Source of the DNA: SAR202 cluster bacterium
GTDB lineage: Bacteria; Chloroflexota; Dehalococcoidia; Lucifugimonadales; Australimonadaceae
NCBI GenBank assembly: GCA_016872415.1
Contig: VGZX01000004.1
Location: 1-64,000 of the forward strand
Length of the DNA stretch: 64,000 nucleotides
Direction of reading: 5' to 3'
Below are positions 38,122-48,825 of this stretch, piece after piece; within the stretch, counting starts at the first letter, position 1; the number at the start of each line of letters is the position of its first letter. Below the pieces are notes generated by a model. It was not told the origin of the DNA and did not search any database. It was given only the letters and a program-made list of their open reading frames with translations. The translations under genes and the position numbers were made by a program.

Positions 38122-38709
38122 ATGGTCTTGAGCGACCGCAGCATCCGCCAAGCCCTGCAAAGTGGGCACATCGTCATCAAGCCGCTCGGCGAGAACGCGG
38201 TGCAGCCCGCGAGCGTCGACGTACGCCTCGACCGCAAGATACTGGTCTTCCGCAACGACCGCGTGCCCTTCATCGACCTGCGCGCCAATACGGAGCGCCT
38301 CACCGAAATGGTCACCACCGGCGACGACGACCCGTTCATCCTGCACCCGGGTCAGTTCGTGCTCGGCAGCACGCTGGAGCACGTCGAGGTGCCGGCCGAT
38401 CTCGTTGGCCGGCTGGAGGGCAAGAGCTCGCTAGGGCGCGTCGGCCTGCTGATCCACTCGACGGCAGGCTATGTCGACCCCGGTTGGAAGGGTCACCTGA
38501 CGCTGGAGCTCAGCAATGTGTCCGCATTGCCCATCACGCTCTATTACCGCATGAAGATCGGGCAAATCTCATTCTTGCAGCTCACGACGCCGGCCGAGCA
38601 CCTCTACGGTTCGGCGGAGCTCGGCAGCAAGTACCAAGGGCAGACCGACCCGACGCCGAGCCGCGTTTCCCAGGATTTCGTCGAGCGCAAGCCGAAGCGG
38701 AAGCCTTAA
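38122..38709 (+). CDS. dcd: dCTP deaminase
   Basis: MVLSDRSIRQALQSGHIVIKPL..QPASVDVRLD, FVLGSTLEHVEVPADLVGRLEGKSSLGRVGLLIHSTAGYVDPGWKGHLTLELSNV. Confidence 0.96.
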   Translation: MVLSDRSIRQALQSGHIVIKPLGENAVQPASVDVRLDRKILVFRNDRVPFIDLRANTERLTEMVTTGDDDPFILHPGQFVLGSTLEHVEVPADLVGRLEGKSSLGRVGLLIHSTAGYVDPGWKGHLTLELSNVSALPITLYYRMKIGQISFLQLTTPAEHLYGSAELGSKYQGQTDPTPSRVSQDFVERKPKRKP

Positions 38710-38759
38710 TACCTTCGGCGCTTGCCGATTCGCCCATCCGCCTCCGATACTCTACGGCT

Positions 38760-39857
38760 ATGCCTGCATCGCCTTCTCCCTACATGGCCGAGGCACTCGC
38801 CCTGGCGCGAGAGGGGCTCGGCACGACCAGCCCGAACCCGTCCGTCGGCGCCGTGCTCGTCAATGAGGGCCGCGTCGTCGGCAAGGGGCGCACGCAGCCG
38901 CCCGGACAAGCGCACGCCGAGATCGTCGCGCTGCGCGAGGCCGGCGAGGCCGCCCGCGGCGCCACCCTCTACGTCACGCTGGAGCCTTGCGCGCACCATG
39001 GCCGCACCCCTCCCTGCGCGGACGCCATCGTCGCTGCGGGAGTGCGCGAGGTGCGCGTCGCGACGCTCGACCCCAACCCCAAGACGGACGGGAAGGGGGT
39101 CCGGGTGCTGCGCGAGGCGGGCATCGGTGTGACGATTGGCGACGGCGAGGCCGATGCGCAGCAGGCGATCGAGGCCTTCGCGAAGCACGTCCGCACGGGG
39201 CTGCCGTTCGTGACCGCTAAATTCGCCATGAGCCTAGATGGCAAGGTGGCGACACGCGCCGGCGACTCCATCTGGATCACGGGGGAAGAGGCCCGCCGGG
39301 TGGCGCATCAGCTGCGCGCCGAATCCGACGCCGTGATGGTCGGCGTGGGCACGGTGCTCGCCGACAACCCGCGCCTCACCGTGCGCGACGTCCCGACCAA
39401 GGGCGACCGCCAGCCGATGCGCGTCGTGATCGACAGCGAGGGCCGCACGCCGGCGGACGCCGCGCTGCTCTCGCAGCCCGGCCAAACGCTGGTGGCCGTG
39501 GCCGATATCGCCGCGAGCCAGCGCGCGTGGAAGGGCGGCTCGGGCGCCGTGCTACTGCCGGGCGAGGACGGGCGCGTGGACTTGCGCGCGGTGCTCGAGC
39601 TGCTCGGGCAGCAAGACGTCACCTCGGTGCTGGTCGAGGGTGGCCCAACGCTGCTCGGCTCGCTGTTCGACGCCGGCCTCGTCGATAAGGTCATCGCCTT
39701 CGTCGCGCCCACGATCATCGGCGGCGAGACGGCGAAATCGGCGGTCGGAGGCCTTGGCGCCGCGCGCATGGCCGATGCGCTGAGACTGCGCGACGTCAGC
39801 TACCGGCAAGCCGGGGACGATATGATGGTCATCGGCTATCCGGCGCGGGAAGAGTAG
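38760..39857 (+). CDS. ribD: Bifunctional diaminohydroxyphosphoribosylaminopyrimidine deaminase/reductase
   Basis: MAEALALAREGLGTTSPNPSVGAVLVNEGRVVGKGRTQPPGQAHAEIVAL, TLEPCAHHGRTPPCADAIVAAGVREVRVATLDPNP, KFAMSLDGKVATRAGDSIWITGEEARRVAHQLRAESDAVMVGVGTVLADNPRLTVR. Confidence 0.97.
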   Translation: MPASPSPYMAEALALAREGLGTTSPNPSVGAVLVNEGRVVGKGRTQPPGQAHAEIVALREAGEAARGATLYVTLEPCAHHGRTPPCADAIVAAGVREVRVATLDPNPKTDGKGVRVLREAGIGVTIGDGEADAQQAIEAFAKHVRTGLPFVTAKFAMSLDGKVATRAGDSIWITGEEARRVAHQLRAESDAVMVGVGTVLADNPRLTVRDVPTKGDRQPMRVVIDSEGRTPADAALLSQPGQTLVAVADIAASQRAWKGGSGAVLLPGEDGRVDLRAVLELLGQQDVTSVLVEGGPTLLGSLFDAGLVDKVIAFVAPTIIGGETAKSAVGGLGAARMADALRLRDVSYRQAGDDMMVIGYPAREE

Positions 39858-39860
39858 GCA

Positions 39861-40451
39861 TTGTTCACGGGTATCGTGGAAGAGGTCGGCATCGTCAAGG
39901 CGGCGTCACGCCATCGCCTGACGGTCGGCGCGAAGTCCGTGTTGAACGACCTGCGCCTCGGCGACAGCATCGCGGTCAGCGGGGCCTGTCTCACGGCGGT
40001 TGAGATCGACGCCGAGGGCTTCACGGTCGACCTCTCCGAGGAAACAATCGACCGCACCAATCTCGGTGTCTTACGGCCCGGTGGAGCAGTCAACCTCGAA
40101 CGCGCCATGCGGGCCGATGGACGCCTGGGCGGTCACATGGTGCAAGGCCATGTCGACGGCGTGGGCACCGTCGTCTCCTTCGACGGCCCGGAGGAGGGCC
40201 GCGTGCTGCGCGTCGAGGCCCCGCGCGCCCTGCTGCCCTACATCGTCGAAAAGGGGTTCATCGCCGTGGACGGCATCAGCCTAACCGTCACCGGTGTCAG
40301 CGACAGCTATTTCACCATCGCCGTGATACCGTATACATGGCGGCACACCGCGTTGCGCCACCGCAGGCCAGGCGATGGCGTTAACATCGAGGTGGATATT
40401 CTCGCCAAGTATCTGGAGCGGCTGCTGGCCGCCCAACGGATTGCTCGGTAG
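39861..40451 (+). CDS. ribE: Riboflavin synthase alpha subunit
   Basis: [10 protein letters not shown] (TTG start), [48 protein letters not shown]. Confidence 0.96.
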   Translation: MFTGIVEEVGIVKAASRHRLTVGAKSVLNDLRLGDSIAVSGACLTAVEIDAEGFTVDLSEETIDRTNLGVLRPGGAVNLERAMRADGRLGGHMVQGHVDGVGTVVSFDGPEEGRVLRVEAPRALLPYIVEKGFIAVDGISLTVTGVSDSYFTIAVIPYTWRHTALRHRRPGDGVNIEVDILAKYLERLLAAQRIAR

Positions 40452-40462
40452 GAGAGCGCCCG

Positions 40463-41674
40463 ATGCCTTTGGCCACCGTGGAAGAAGCGATCGAGGAGAT
40501 ACGCGCGGGCAGGTTTGTCATCATCGTCGATGACGAGGACCGCGAGAACGAGGGTGACTTGGCGGTCGCGGCCGACGCCGTGACGCCCGCCGCCATCAAT
40601 TTCATGCTGCGCCTCGGCCGCGGCCTCATCTGCGTGCCCATGACCGGCGAGCGGCTCAAGGCCCTCGACCTCGACCTCATGGTGCCGAAGAACACTTCGC
40701 GCTACTCCACCGCTTTCACCGTCTCCGTGGACGTGCTGAACGGCGGCACCGGCGTTTCCGCGTTCGATCGCGCGGCCACCGTGCGCGCGTTGCTGGACCC
40801 GGCCACCAAGGCGAGCGACCTCGCGCGGCCCGGGCACATGTTCCCCCTGCGCGCGCAGGAGGGCGGCGTGCTGGTGCGCGCGGGCCAGACCGAGGCTTCC
40901 GTCGACCTGGCCCGCATGGCGGGTAGGGCGGAGGCGGGCGTCATCTGCGAAATCCTCAACGAGGACGGCACGATGGCCCGCATGCCCGAGTTGGAGAAGC
41001 TGGCCGCCGAGCACAACATCAAGATCGTGAGCGTGGCGCAGATCATCGCCTACCGCCTCACGCACGAGCGGCAGGTGGAGCGCATCGCCGGCGCCCGCAT
41101 GCCCACCAAGTACGGCGAGGCGCGCATCATCGGGTTCAAGTCGGCGGTCGACCCCGCGGAGCACGTCGCGCTCGTTTTTGGCGAGGTCGATACCGACGAG
41201 CCCGTGCTCGTGCGCGTGCACAGCGAATGCGTCACCGGCGACGTTTTTGGCAGCCTGCGGTGCGATTGCGGCACGCAGATGCAGATGGCGCTGGCCGCCA
41301 TCGGACGCGAAGGCCGTGGCGTGTTCCTCTACATGCGCCAGGAGGGCAGGGGCATCGGGTTGCACAACAAGATCAGGGCTTACGCGCTGCAAGACACGGG
41401 CCTGGACACCGTCGAGGCCAACCGCGAGCTCGGCTTTCCCGCCGATTTGCGGCACTACGGCATCGGCGCCCAGATACTCGTCGACCTCGGTGTCAAGAAC
41501 ATGCGTCTTCTCACCAACAACCCGCGGAAGGTTGTTGGGCTGGAGAGCTACGGCCTTCACATCTTGGAGCGGCTGCCCGTGATTGCCGCCCACAACCCCG
41601 AAAACCTGCACTACCTCGAGACCAAGCGTGACAAGCTGGGTCACCAGTTTGGAGACCTGACGCCCAGCGGCTAA
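40463..41674 (+). CDS. ribBA: Bifunctional DHBP synthase / GTP cyclohydrolase II
   Basis: [38 protein letters not shown]-like [76 protein letters not shown]. Confidence 0.97.
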   Translation: MPLATVEEAIEEIRAGRFVIIVDDEDRENEGDLAVAADAVTPAAINFMLRLGRGLICVPMTGERLKALDLDLMVPKNTSRYSTAFTVSVDVLNGGTGVSAFDRAATVRALLDPATKASDLARPGHMFPLRAQEGGVLVRAGQTEASVDLARMAGRAEAGVICEILNEDGTMARMPELEKLAAEHNIKIVSVAQIIAYRLTHERQVERIAGARMPTKYGEARIIGFKSAVDPAEHVALVFGEVDTDEPVLVRVHSECVTGDVFGSLRCDCGTQMQMALAAIGREGRGVFLYMRQEGRGIGLHNKIRAYALQDTGLDTVEANRELGFPADLRHYGIGAQILVDLGVKNMRLLTNNPRKVVGLESYGLHILERLPVIAAHNPENLHYLETKRDKLGHQFGDLTPSG

Positions 41675-41757
41675 CGCCGCGCGCCCACCGTCTCCTCGCC
41701 CGGCCGCCTTGCGTTGAGCCAAAGCGACTGCGTCTGTTTCGCGACGGCGCGAAACGG

Positions 41758-41769
41758 TAGAATGGAGTC
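41758..41769 (+). promoter_or_regulatory. -10 element giving leaderless geometry for ribH
   Basis: TAGAAT-GGAGTC-ATG(41770). Confidence 0.45.
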
Positions 41770-42258
41770 ATGGCACGCGAGTTGAAGGGCACGCTCGACG
41801 CACAAGACTTGCACGTTGGCATCATCGTTTCCCAGTTCAACGAGTTCGTGACGTCAAAGCTCCTGGCCGGCGCCCGCGACGCCCTGCGGCGCCACGGTGT
41901 CCGCGAGGAGCGTGTCACGGTGGTATGGGTGCCCGGCGCGCTGGAATTGCCGCAAGTGGCGCAGCGCATGGCCGACTCCGGCAAGTGGGACGCGCTGATC
42001 GCGCTGGGCTGCGTCATCCGTGGCGAGACGTCGCACTATGACGTGGTGGCGAACGAGTCCGCCCGAGGCATCGCCGAAGTCGCGCGCGCCACTGGTGTGC
42101 CCGTCACGTTCGGGGTGCTGACGACGAATGACGCCGATCAAGCGGCGGCGCGCGCGGGCGGCAAGCTCGGCAATCGCGGTTATGACGCCGCCGAATCGGC
42201 AATCAAGATGGCGAGCCTCTACCGGCAGCTTGCGGTGGAGCCCACGCCGGTATCCTAG
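41770..42258 (+). CDS. ribH: 6,7-dimethyl-8-ribityllumazine synthase
   Basis: [106 protein letters not shown]. Confidence 0.97.
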   Translation: [162 protein letters not shown]

Positions 42259-42277
42259 GGCGGTTAAGAGGACGACT

Positions 42278-42736
42278 GTGACCATCAAGCAGCGGCTAGA
42301 CGAAGACCTGAAGAACGCGATGCGGACGCAGGATACCGTGACGCGCGACGCCGTTCGTCTTATCCGCAATCAGATCAAGAACGTGGAGATCGACAAGCAC
42401 AAGGAACTCGATGACACCGAGGCCGTCGAGGTGCTCACCAAGATGGTGAAGCAGTACCGCGACAGCATAGAGACCTACAAGCAGGGCAACCGGCAAGACC
42501 TGGTCGACAAGGAGCAGGCCGAACTGAACGTGGTGCTGCGCTACATGCCCCAGCAGATGTCGCGCGACGAGATACTCGCCGCCGTCGAGCGCGCGACGGC
42601 GGAGACGGGAGCCAAGGGCCCGGCTGACAAGGGTAAGCTCATGGGCAAGCTCATGCCGGCGGTGCGCGGCAAGGCCGACGGCAATCAGGTGAACGCAGTG
42701 GCGACTGCGTACTTGGAGTCGCTCGCGAAGTCTTAA
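42278..42736 (+). CDS. GatB/YqeY domain-containing protein
   Basis: [42 protein letters not shown]-like [53 protein letters not shown]. Confidence 0.94.
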   Translation: MTIKQRLDEDLKNAMRTQDTVTRDAVRLIRNQIKNVEIDKHKELDDTEAVEVLTKMVKQYRDSIETYKQGNRQDLVDKEQAELNVVLRYMPQQMSRDEILAAVERATAETGAKGPADKGKLMGKLMPAVRGKADGNQVNAVATAYLESLAKS

Positions 42737-42749
42737 GGCATGTGAGTGC

Positions 42750-43487
42750 ATGGCAACCATCACGGACAACAAGGCCCGCTTCGGCATCCTGGTCTTTCCG
42801 GGCACTTGGAGCGACGGCGACTGCCATAGCGCCGTGAGGGACGCGCTCGGCGAGGATGCCGCGTTCGTCTTTCACAAGGAAACCGACCTTTCGCGATTCG
42901 ACTGCGTGGTGCTGCCGGGCGGCTTCTCCTATGGAGACTACCTGCGCCCCGGCGCCATCGCGCGCTTCTCTCCCGTCATGCAAGCGGTGTCGCGCTTCGC
43001 GGAGCAGGGCGGGCTCGTCATCGGCATTTGCAACGGTTTCCAGATACTCTGCGAATCGGGCTTGTTGCCCGGCGCGCTGATGCGAAACAACCACCTGGAG
43101 TTCCGCTGCCAGCAAACGTACCTTCGCGTCGAGCAAGCCAAGGCGCCGTTCACCTCGCGGGCGGCCGCCGGCCAGGTGCTCGCCATTCCCATCTCGCACG
43201 GCGACGGCAACTACTACGCCGACGATGCGACGCTGGCCCGGCTGGAGGCGAATGGGCAAATCCTGTTCCGCTATGCCACCGCCGACGGCCAGGTGACGCC
43301 GGAAGCCAACCCGAATGGATCGCGTGGCAACATCGCCGGCATCGTCAACGAACGAGGGAACGTCCTAGGCATGATGCCCCACCCGGAGCGCGCCGTCGAG
43401 GCGCTGGTTGGCGGCACCGACGGCCTCGTCATCTTCCGTTCCATCGCCGACGCCATCCGCTCGCGTGCCGCGGCGCCTCACCACTAG
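42750..43487 (+). CDS. purQ: Phosphoribosylformylglycinamidine synthase I
   Basis: [89 protein letters not shown]. Confidence 0.97.
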   Translation: MATITDNKARFGILVFPGTWSDGDCHSAVRDALGEDAAFVFHKETDLSRFDCVVLPGGFSYGDYLRPGAIARFSPVMQAVSRFAEQGGLVIGICNGFQILCESGLLPGALMRNNHLEFRCQQTYLRVEQAKAPFTSRAAAGQVLAIPISHGDGNYYADDATLARLEANGQILFRYATADGQVTPEANPNGSRGNIAGIVNERGNVLGMMPHPERAVEALVGGTDGLVIFRSIADAIRSRAAAPHH

Positions 43488-43517
43488 GCTGGCAATCCGC
43501 TCTGAAGGAACGACCGC

Positions 43518-43964
43518 ATGGGTGTGGGCATTGCATTGGCCTTGCTCGCGACGCTGGCGTGGGGCGCGGGCGACGTGTTTGTCCGCAAGGCGACCTTCGG
43601 CGCTGTCACTCCGCTCGTCGCCGTCGGCGCCCTTGCGGTCATGGTGGCCGTGCTTGGCGTGGCCGCCTTCGCGACCGTCGGCTGGGGCGGCCTCACGCCC
43701 GACGGCGCCCGGTTCTACTTGCTCGCCGGACTCATGGGCATCTTCGCCCACCTCACGGGAACGCTGTTCTACTTCCACGCCATGCGGCGCGCCGGCCTGT
43801 CCATCGTGTCGCCCATCATCGGCATCCAGCCGCTCGTGAGCATTGGGCTGGCGATGGCGCTCGGCGGCGAGCGCCCCAACCTGCCGACCGTGCTCGCGGC
43901 GCTCCTCATCGTGGCGGGCGTCATCGTCATCATCACCGACAAGCGCGCGGGGGTGGCGGAGTGA
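43518..43964 (+). CDS. EamA-family half-transporter 1
   Basis: 149-codon, about 5 TM ORF; ATLAWGAGDVFVRKAT.., SIVSPIIGIQPLVSIGLAMALGGERPNLPTVLAALLIVAGVIVI. Confidence 0.82.
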   Translation: MGVGIALALLATLAWGAGDVFVRKATFGAVTPLVAVGALAVMVAVLGVAAFATVGWGGLTPDGARFYLLAGLMGIFAHLTGTLFYFHAMRRAGLSIVSPIIGIQPLVSIGLAMALGGERPNLPTVLAALLIVAGVIVIITDKRAGVAE

Positions 43965-44440
43965 GGGCGGAGCGGGAGCCCCGCCGCGCCTCGTTCGCCC
44001 GCGTGCCTGCGGTGGCCGTGGGCGTGGTGCTCGCCGTCGCGTCCACCTCCTCGTTCGCGATGACCGGGTTCATCGCGAGCCGGCTCGTCGAGACGACGCC
44101 CGGCATCGTAGTCGCGTTTTACGAGGCGCTTTTCGGTCTCGTGCTGGTCGCCACGGTGAACGCGCGCTTCATTGCCGCCGGGCGAGGCGTTTCGCGCTCC
44201 GCCCTGCCGTGGATTGGCATTGGCGGCCTGGCGCTCGGCGCCGGCACCGCGTTCTTCTACACGGCGCTGGGGCACATCCCCTTCAGCGTCGCGGCGCCGG
44301 TCATCGGCGCCGTGCCACTGGTATCCTACGGATTCATCCTCTTGTTGCTTCGGGGCCGCGAGCGCCTGACGCCGCGCGTGCTGCTCGGGGCGACGATGGT
44401 CGTTACGGGTGTCATCGTCATACGCATCGTGAACGCGTAG
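43961..44440 (+). CDS. EamA-family half-transporter 2
   Basis: GTG start overlapping the upstream TGA; TSSFAMTGFIASRLVETTPGIVVAFYEALFGLVLV.., FSVAAPVIGAVPLVSYGFILLLLRGRERLTPRVLLGATMVVTGVIVI. Confidence 0.82.
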   Translation: MRAEREPRRASFARVPAVAVGVVLAVASTSSFAMTGFIASRLVETTPGIVVAFYEALFGLVLVATVNARFIAAGRGVSRSALPWIGIGGLALGAGTAFFYTALGHIPFSVAAPVIGAVPLVSYGFILLLLRGRERLTPRVLLGATMVVTGVIVIRIVNA

Positions 44441-44451
44441 GGAGGCTCCAC

Positions 44452-46662
44452 GTGCCGGTTTCCCAAGAGACCCTGGACCAGATCGCCTTGACCCGCGCCG
44501 AGTACGACATGATCGTCGAGAAGCTGGAGCGCGAGCCCAACACCGTCGAGCTCGGCCTCTTCGGCGCGCTATGGAGCGAGCATTGCGGTTACAAGCACTC
44601 GCGCCCGTTGTTGCGCTCGTTCCCCACCACCGGAGCGTCCGTGCAGGTCGCGGCCGGCCAGGAGAACGCCGGCGTCGTCGACATCGGCGATGGGCTGAGC
44701 GTCGTGTTCAAGATCGAATCGCACAACCACCCGTCCGCCGTCGAGCCGTACCAGGGCGCGGCCACGGGCGTTGGGGGCATCATCCGCGACATCCTGGCGA
44801 TGGGGGCGCGTCCCATCGCGCTGCTCAATTCGCTGCGCTTCGGGCCGTTGAGCGAGCCGCGCAACAAGTTCTTGTTCCAGGGCGTCGTCTCCGGCATCTC
44901 CGGCTACGGTAACTGCGTCGGCATTCCAGACGTGGGCGGCGAAATCCAATTCGCCCCCGCCTATTCCGGCAATCCACTGGTGAACGCGATGTGCGTCGGC
45001 CTGCTGCCGCAAGGCGCCCTCGTCCGTTCGCGCGCGTCGACGCCGGGCAACACGCTCATGCTGGTCGGCTCGGGCACGGGGCGCGACGGCATCCACGGCG
45101 CCTCGGGCCTCGCGTCGCGCTCATTCGAGGAGGAGCGCGAGATGCGGCCGACGGTGCAGGTGGGCGACCCGTTCTTGGAAAAGGTGCTGATCGAGGCCTG
45201 CCTCGAGGCCGCGAGGAGCGGCCATCTCGAAGGCATGCAGGACCTTGGCGCGGCCGGCCTCACCAGTGCGGCGATGGAGAGCGCGCAGCGCAGCGGTAGC
45301 GGCGTGCGGATCGACGTTTCCCGCGTTCCCCGGCGCGAGCCCGGCATGTCGCCCTATGAGGTCATGCTCTCCGAGTCGCAAGAACGCATGCTCCTCATCG
45401 TGAAGCAGGGGCACGAAGAGGAGATACGCGAGCTATTCGAGAAATGGGACTTGCGCGCCGTGGCGATCGGCACCGTCACCGGAGATGGCGTCGGCCGCAT
45501 TCTCGATGGCGACGAGCCGGTGGCCGAGGTCCGCATTGACACGCTGGTCGAGGCGCCGACCTATCGCCCGCCGGCCCAACGGCCGTCGTATCTGGCGCGC
45601 TTGCACGCGGCCGTGCCGCCCACGCCTCCGCCCGACCGCATCGGCGGCTCGCTGCTCAAGCGTCTGCTGGCCTCGCCCAACATCGCCAGCAAGCGCATGG
45701 TCTACCGCCAGTACGACCACGAGGTGCAGACCAATACCGTGGTGAAGCCCGGCCAGGGCGATGCCGCCGTGCTGCGGCTGCGGGGCACGAAGAAGGGCCT
45801 GGCGGTCGCCGTCGATGGTAATGGCCGCCACGTCCATCTGGAGCCGTACGCCGGGGGCGCCATGGCGGTCGCCGAGGCCTGCCGCAACGTCGTGTGCGCG
45901 GGCGCCACGCCCGTCGCGGTCACGGACTGCCTCAACTTCGGCAACCCGCGAAAGCCGGAGGTCTACTATCAGCTTCAGCAGGCCATCGAGGGCATGGCGG
46001 CCATGTGCCGCGCGCTGGGCATCCCGGTGGTCAGCGGCAACGTGTCGCTCTACAACGAATCGCAAGGCAAGGCCATTTATCCGACGCCCATCGTCGGCGC
46101 CGTCGGCGTGCTGCAGCAAGCCGAGCAGCGGTTGACGGCCGGCTTCGCCGCCGAGGGCGACGTCGTGCTGCTCTTGGGCGCCGCGGCGTTGCGGGGCGAG
46201 GATGCCGACCTGTCGGGCAGCGAGTTCCTCGCTCACCTCCACAACCAGGTCATCGGGCGCCCGTCCATCGACATGGAAGCCGAAGCCCGGCTGCAACGGC
46301 TAGTGACCGGCCTCGCGCAGGATGGGTTGCTGCGGTCCGCTCATGACTGCTCGGACGGTGGGCTGGCCGTGGCGATAGTGGAGTGCTCGATGCTGGGCAA
46401 CGTCGGCTTCACCGCCGAGGCGTCCTTGTCCGGGCGCTGGGACGCGGCCCTGTTCGGCGAGCGGCCGTCCCGCGTCGTCGTGAGCGCCAGTCCGGAGCGG
46501 GCGGCCGAGGTACTGCGGCGGGCTCACGACGCGGGCGTGCCCGCGTTGCGGCTGGGAGTCACCGGGGGCGCCAACGTGCGCTTCCCCGGCCTCATCGACG
46601 AGCCGATCGCCAGCCTCGTCGACGCCTACGACAACGGCCTCGAACGCGCGCTCAACGCTTGA
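44452..46662 (+). CDS. purL: Phosphoribosylformylglycinamidine synthase II
   Basis: ELGLFGALWSEHCGYKHSRPLL, FKIESHNHPSAVEPYQGAATGVGGIIRDILAMGARPIALLNSLRFG, DLGAAGLTSA, DCSDGGLAVAIVE; GTG start. Confidence 0.97.
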   Translation: MPVSQETLDQIALTRAEYDMIVEKLEREPNTVELGLFGALWSEHCGYKHSRPLLRSFPTTGASVQVAAGQENAGVVDIGDGLSVVFKIESHNHPSAVEPYQGAATGVGGIIRDILAMGARPIALLNSLRFGPLSEPRNKFLFQGVVSGISGYGNCVGIPDVGGEIQFAPAYSGNPLVNAMCVGLLPQGALVRSRASTPGNTLMLVGSGTGRDGIHGASGLASRSFEEEREMRPTVQVGDPFLEKVLIEACLEAARSGHLEGMQDLGAAGLTSAAMESAQRSGSGVRIDVSRVPRREPGMSPYEVMLSESQERMLLIVKQGHEEEIRELFEKWDLRAVAIGTVTGDGVGRILDGDEPVAEVRIDTLVEAPTYRPPAQRPSYLARLHAAVPPTPPPDRIGGSLLKRLLASPNIASKRMVYRQYDHEVQTNTVVKPGQGDAAVLRLRGTKKGLAVAVDGNGRHVHLEPYAGGAMAVAEACRNVVCAGATPVAVTDCLNFGNPRKPEVYYQLQQAIEGMAAMCRALGIPVVSGNVSLYNESQGKAIYPTPIVGAVGVLQQAEQRLTAGFAAEGDVVLLLGAAALRGEDADLSGSEFLAHLHNQVIGRPSIDMEAEARLQRLVTGLAQDGLLRSAHDCSDGGLAVAIVECSMLGNVGFTAEASLSGRWDAALFGERPSRVVVSASPERAAEVLRRAHDAGVPALRLGVTGGANVRFPGLIDEPIASLVDAYDNGLERALNA

Positions 46663-46790
46663 TGTCAAGCGGATCATCGGGCTGAAGCTGGGACAAATCC
46701 GCCTTGCGCGGCGGCGGCGGCATCCCGCACTATACGCTCGCTGTCTGGGGAGACATTCGATTCGGTACGCTCTTAACGGCCTGGCGGTGG

Positions 46791-46796
46791 TATGAT
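46791..46796 (+). promoter_or_regulatory. Extended -10 upstream of rplI
   Basis: TGGTATGAT (TGn-TATGAT) about 80 nt upstream of the rplI ATG. Confidence 0.4.
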
Positions 46797-46875
46797 GCTG
46801 CTTTGTCCGCGCGCGACAGCCCGGCGCTGACGTTCCGCGGAGCAAGGCAACACGGACAAGGAGTCCTGTCGAACG

Positions 46876-47421
46876 ATGAAGGTCATCTTCCTCGAGGACG
46901 TTCCCGGCACCGCCGATGCAGGCGAGGTTAAGGACGTCAAGAACGGTTTCGCGCGGAACTTCCTGCTACCCCGCGAGTTGGCGGCGCCGGCCACGGCCGA
47001 CAACCTCCAGCGCATCCGGGCGATCGAGAAGGCCGCCAACGAGCGCCGGCTGAAGTATTCCGAAGAGTGGAAGACGGTCGCGAAGGCGCTGGAAGGCAGG
47101 CACATCACGGTCGAGGCGCGCGTCGGTCCCACCGGCCGACTCTTCGGTGCCATCACCGGCCGCCAGATCGCCAGCGAGCTGAGCAAGCAGATCGGCCGCG
47201 ATTTGGACCACCGCATGGTGTTGCTGTCGCAGGCGATTCACGAACCGGGCGACCAGAACGTAACGATACGGCTGTACCGGAACGTGCAGGCGCACGTGAA
47301 GGTGTCCGTCGTTCCGGAAGGCTTCGTGCGCGACCAGGCCGCGAAAGCGGCCGCGGATGAAACGGCGCCTCCCCAGGCCGCGGAGAACGCCGCGGAACCG
47401 GAACAGCCCGCCCAGGCCTAA
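46876..47421 (+). CDS. rplI: 50S ribosomal protein L9
   Basis: MKVIFLEDVPGTADAGEVKDVKNGFARNFLLPRELAAPAT..GRLFGAITGRQIASEL. Confidence 0.97.
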   Translation: MKVIFLEDVPGTADAGEVKDVKNGFARNFLLPRELAAPATADNLQRIRAIEKAANERRLKYSEEWKTVAKALEGRHITVEARVGPTGRLFGAITGRQIASELSKQIGRDLDHRMVLLSQAIHEPGDQNVTIRLYRNVQAHVKVSVVPEGFVRDQAAKAAADETAPPQAAENAAEPEQPAQA

Positions 47422-47451
47422 ACCGGTCCCGCGTCATCGTGGGGCCTGCCG

Positions 47452-48825
47452 ATGTATGCGGAAAAACTTCCCCCGCACGATGTCGATGCGGAGGAGGCGG
47501 TCGTCGGTTCATTGCTCATTGATGGTGAAAGCATCGGCCGCGTCGCGCCCATCGTCCATGCCGACGATTTCTATCGCGAACGCAACCGGTGGTGCTATGA
47601 CGCGTGCCTCGCGCTCTACCAGCGCGGAGAGACGATCAACCAGATCACCGTCACGCACGAGCTGACACTCCGCGAGCGGCTGCAAGACGTGGGCGGCCCG
47701 GCGTACCTCAGCCACCTCGTCTCCGTTGTCCCCACGTCCGTCCACATCGAGCACTACGCGCGCATCGTCAACCGCACCGCCACGATGCGCCGCCTCATCC
47801 AAGTGGCCGGCGACATCGCCTCCATCGGTTACGCCGGCGCCGCCGATGTCGACGCCGCGCTGGGTCAGGCGGAAGACATGCTCTTCCGCATCCGCAATAC
47901 GCATTCCGTCCAAGACTTCGTCACCGTTCGCGAGGTGCTCGACAAGTACCTCGAGCAGACTTCCGCCCTGGAAGGCGGCGTCGACGTTGCCCTTCAGCCC
48001 ATCCAGTCCGGCTTCACCGACATCGACCGCGCGCTGGGCGGACTCCAGCGGGGCGACCTCGTCATCCTCGCCGCGCGCCCCTCGCTGGGCAAATCGACGC
48101 TCGCCATGAACATCGCGCAGAACGCCGCGAAGGACGGCGCGACCGTTGCGGTGTTCAGCCTCGAAATGAGCCGCGACCAGCTGGCCTACCGCCTGCTGTG
48201 CGCCACCGCCGAGGTCGACATGCAGCAGCTGCGCCTCAGCACGATGGGCATTCTGAACGAGGCGACGATGAGCCGCGTGATGGCCGCCATCGGTGAGCTG
48301 TCCGACTTGCGTATCTACCTCAACGACGCCTCGCTGCAAACGGTCGCGAACATACGTTCGATGGTGCGGCGGCTGCACGTGGAGCGCGGCGTCGACCTCA
48401 TCATCGTCGACTACCTCCAGCTCATTAGCGGCTCCGGCCGTGGCGAGAACCGCGTCGCCGAGCTCGGCGAGATCACGCGCTCGCTCAAGGGCATGGCCCG
48501 CGAGATGAACGTGCCGGTCATCGCGCTGTCGCAGCTCAGCCGCGCCATCGAGCAGCGCCCGGACCACTTCCCCCAGCTCTCCGACCTGCGCGAATCGGGC
48601 AGCATCGAGCAGGATGCCGACGTGGTGGCGTTCATCCACCGCGAGGACCGCTTCGTGACGCAAGAACAGTGGGAACAGAAGAACCCGACCGCCCCCTATC
48701 CCGAGAACCTGGCGCAGCTGGTCATCGCGAAGAACCGCCACGGCGCCACCACCAGCGTGTCGCTCTACTTCCACGGCAAGTTCTACCGTTTCGAGAACCT
48801 GGCAACCGACTCCCAGCGCGATTAG
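47452..48825 (+). CDS. dnaB: Replicative DNA helicase DnaB
   Basis: LPPHDVDAEEAVVGSLLIDGE, GDLVILAARPSLGKSTLAMNIAQNAA, VAVFSLEMSRDQLAYRLLC, VDLIIVDYLQLI, PVIALSQLSRAIEQR, DLRESGSIEQDADVVAFIHRE. Confidence 0.98.
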   Translation: MYAEKLPPHDVDAEEAVVGSLLIDGESIGRVAPIVHADDFYRERNRWCYDACLALYQRGETINQITVTHELTLRERLQDVGGPAYLSHLVSVVPTSVHIEHYARIVNRTATMRRLIQVAGDIASIGYAGAADVDAALGQAEDMLFRIRNTHSVQDFVTVREVLDKYLEQTSALEGGVDVALQPIQSGFTDIDRALGGLQRGDLVILAARPSLGKSTLAMNIAQNAAKDGATVAVFSLEMSRDQLAYRLLCATAEVDMQQLRLSTMGILNEATMSRVMAAIGELSDLRIYLNDASLQTVANIRSMVRRLHVERGVDLIIVDYLQLISGSGRGENRVAELGEITRSLKGMAREMNVPVIALSQLSRAIEQRPDHFPQLSDLRESGSIEQDADVVAFIHREDRFVTQEQWEQKNPTAPYPENLAQLVIAKNRHGATTSVSLYFHGKFYRFENLATDSQRD

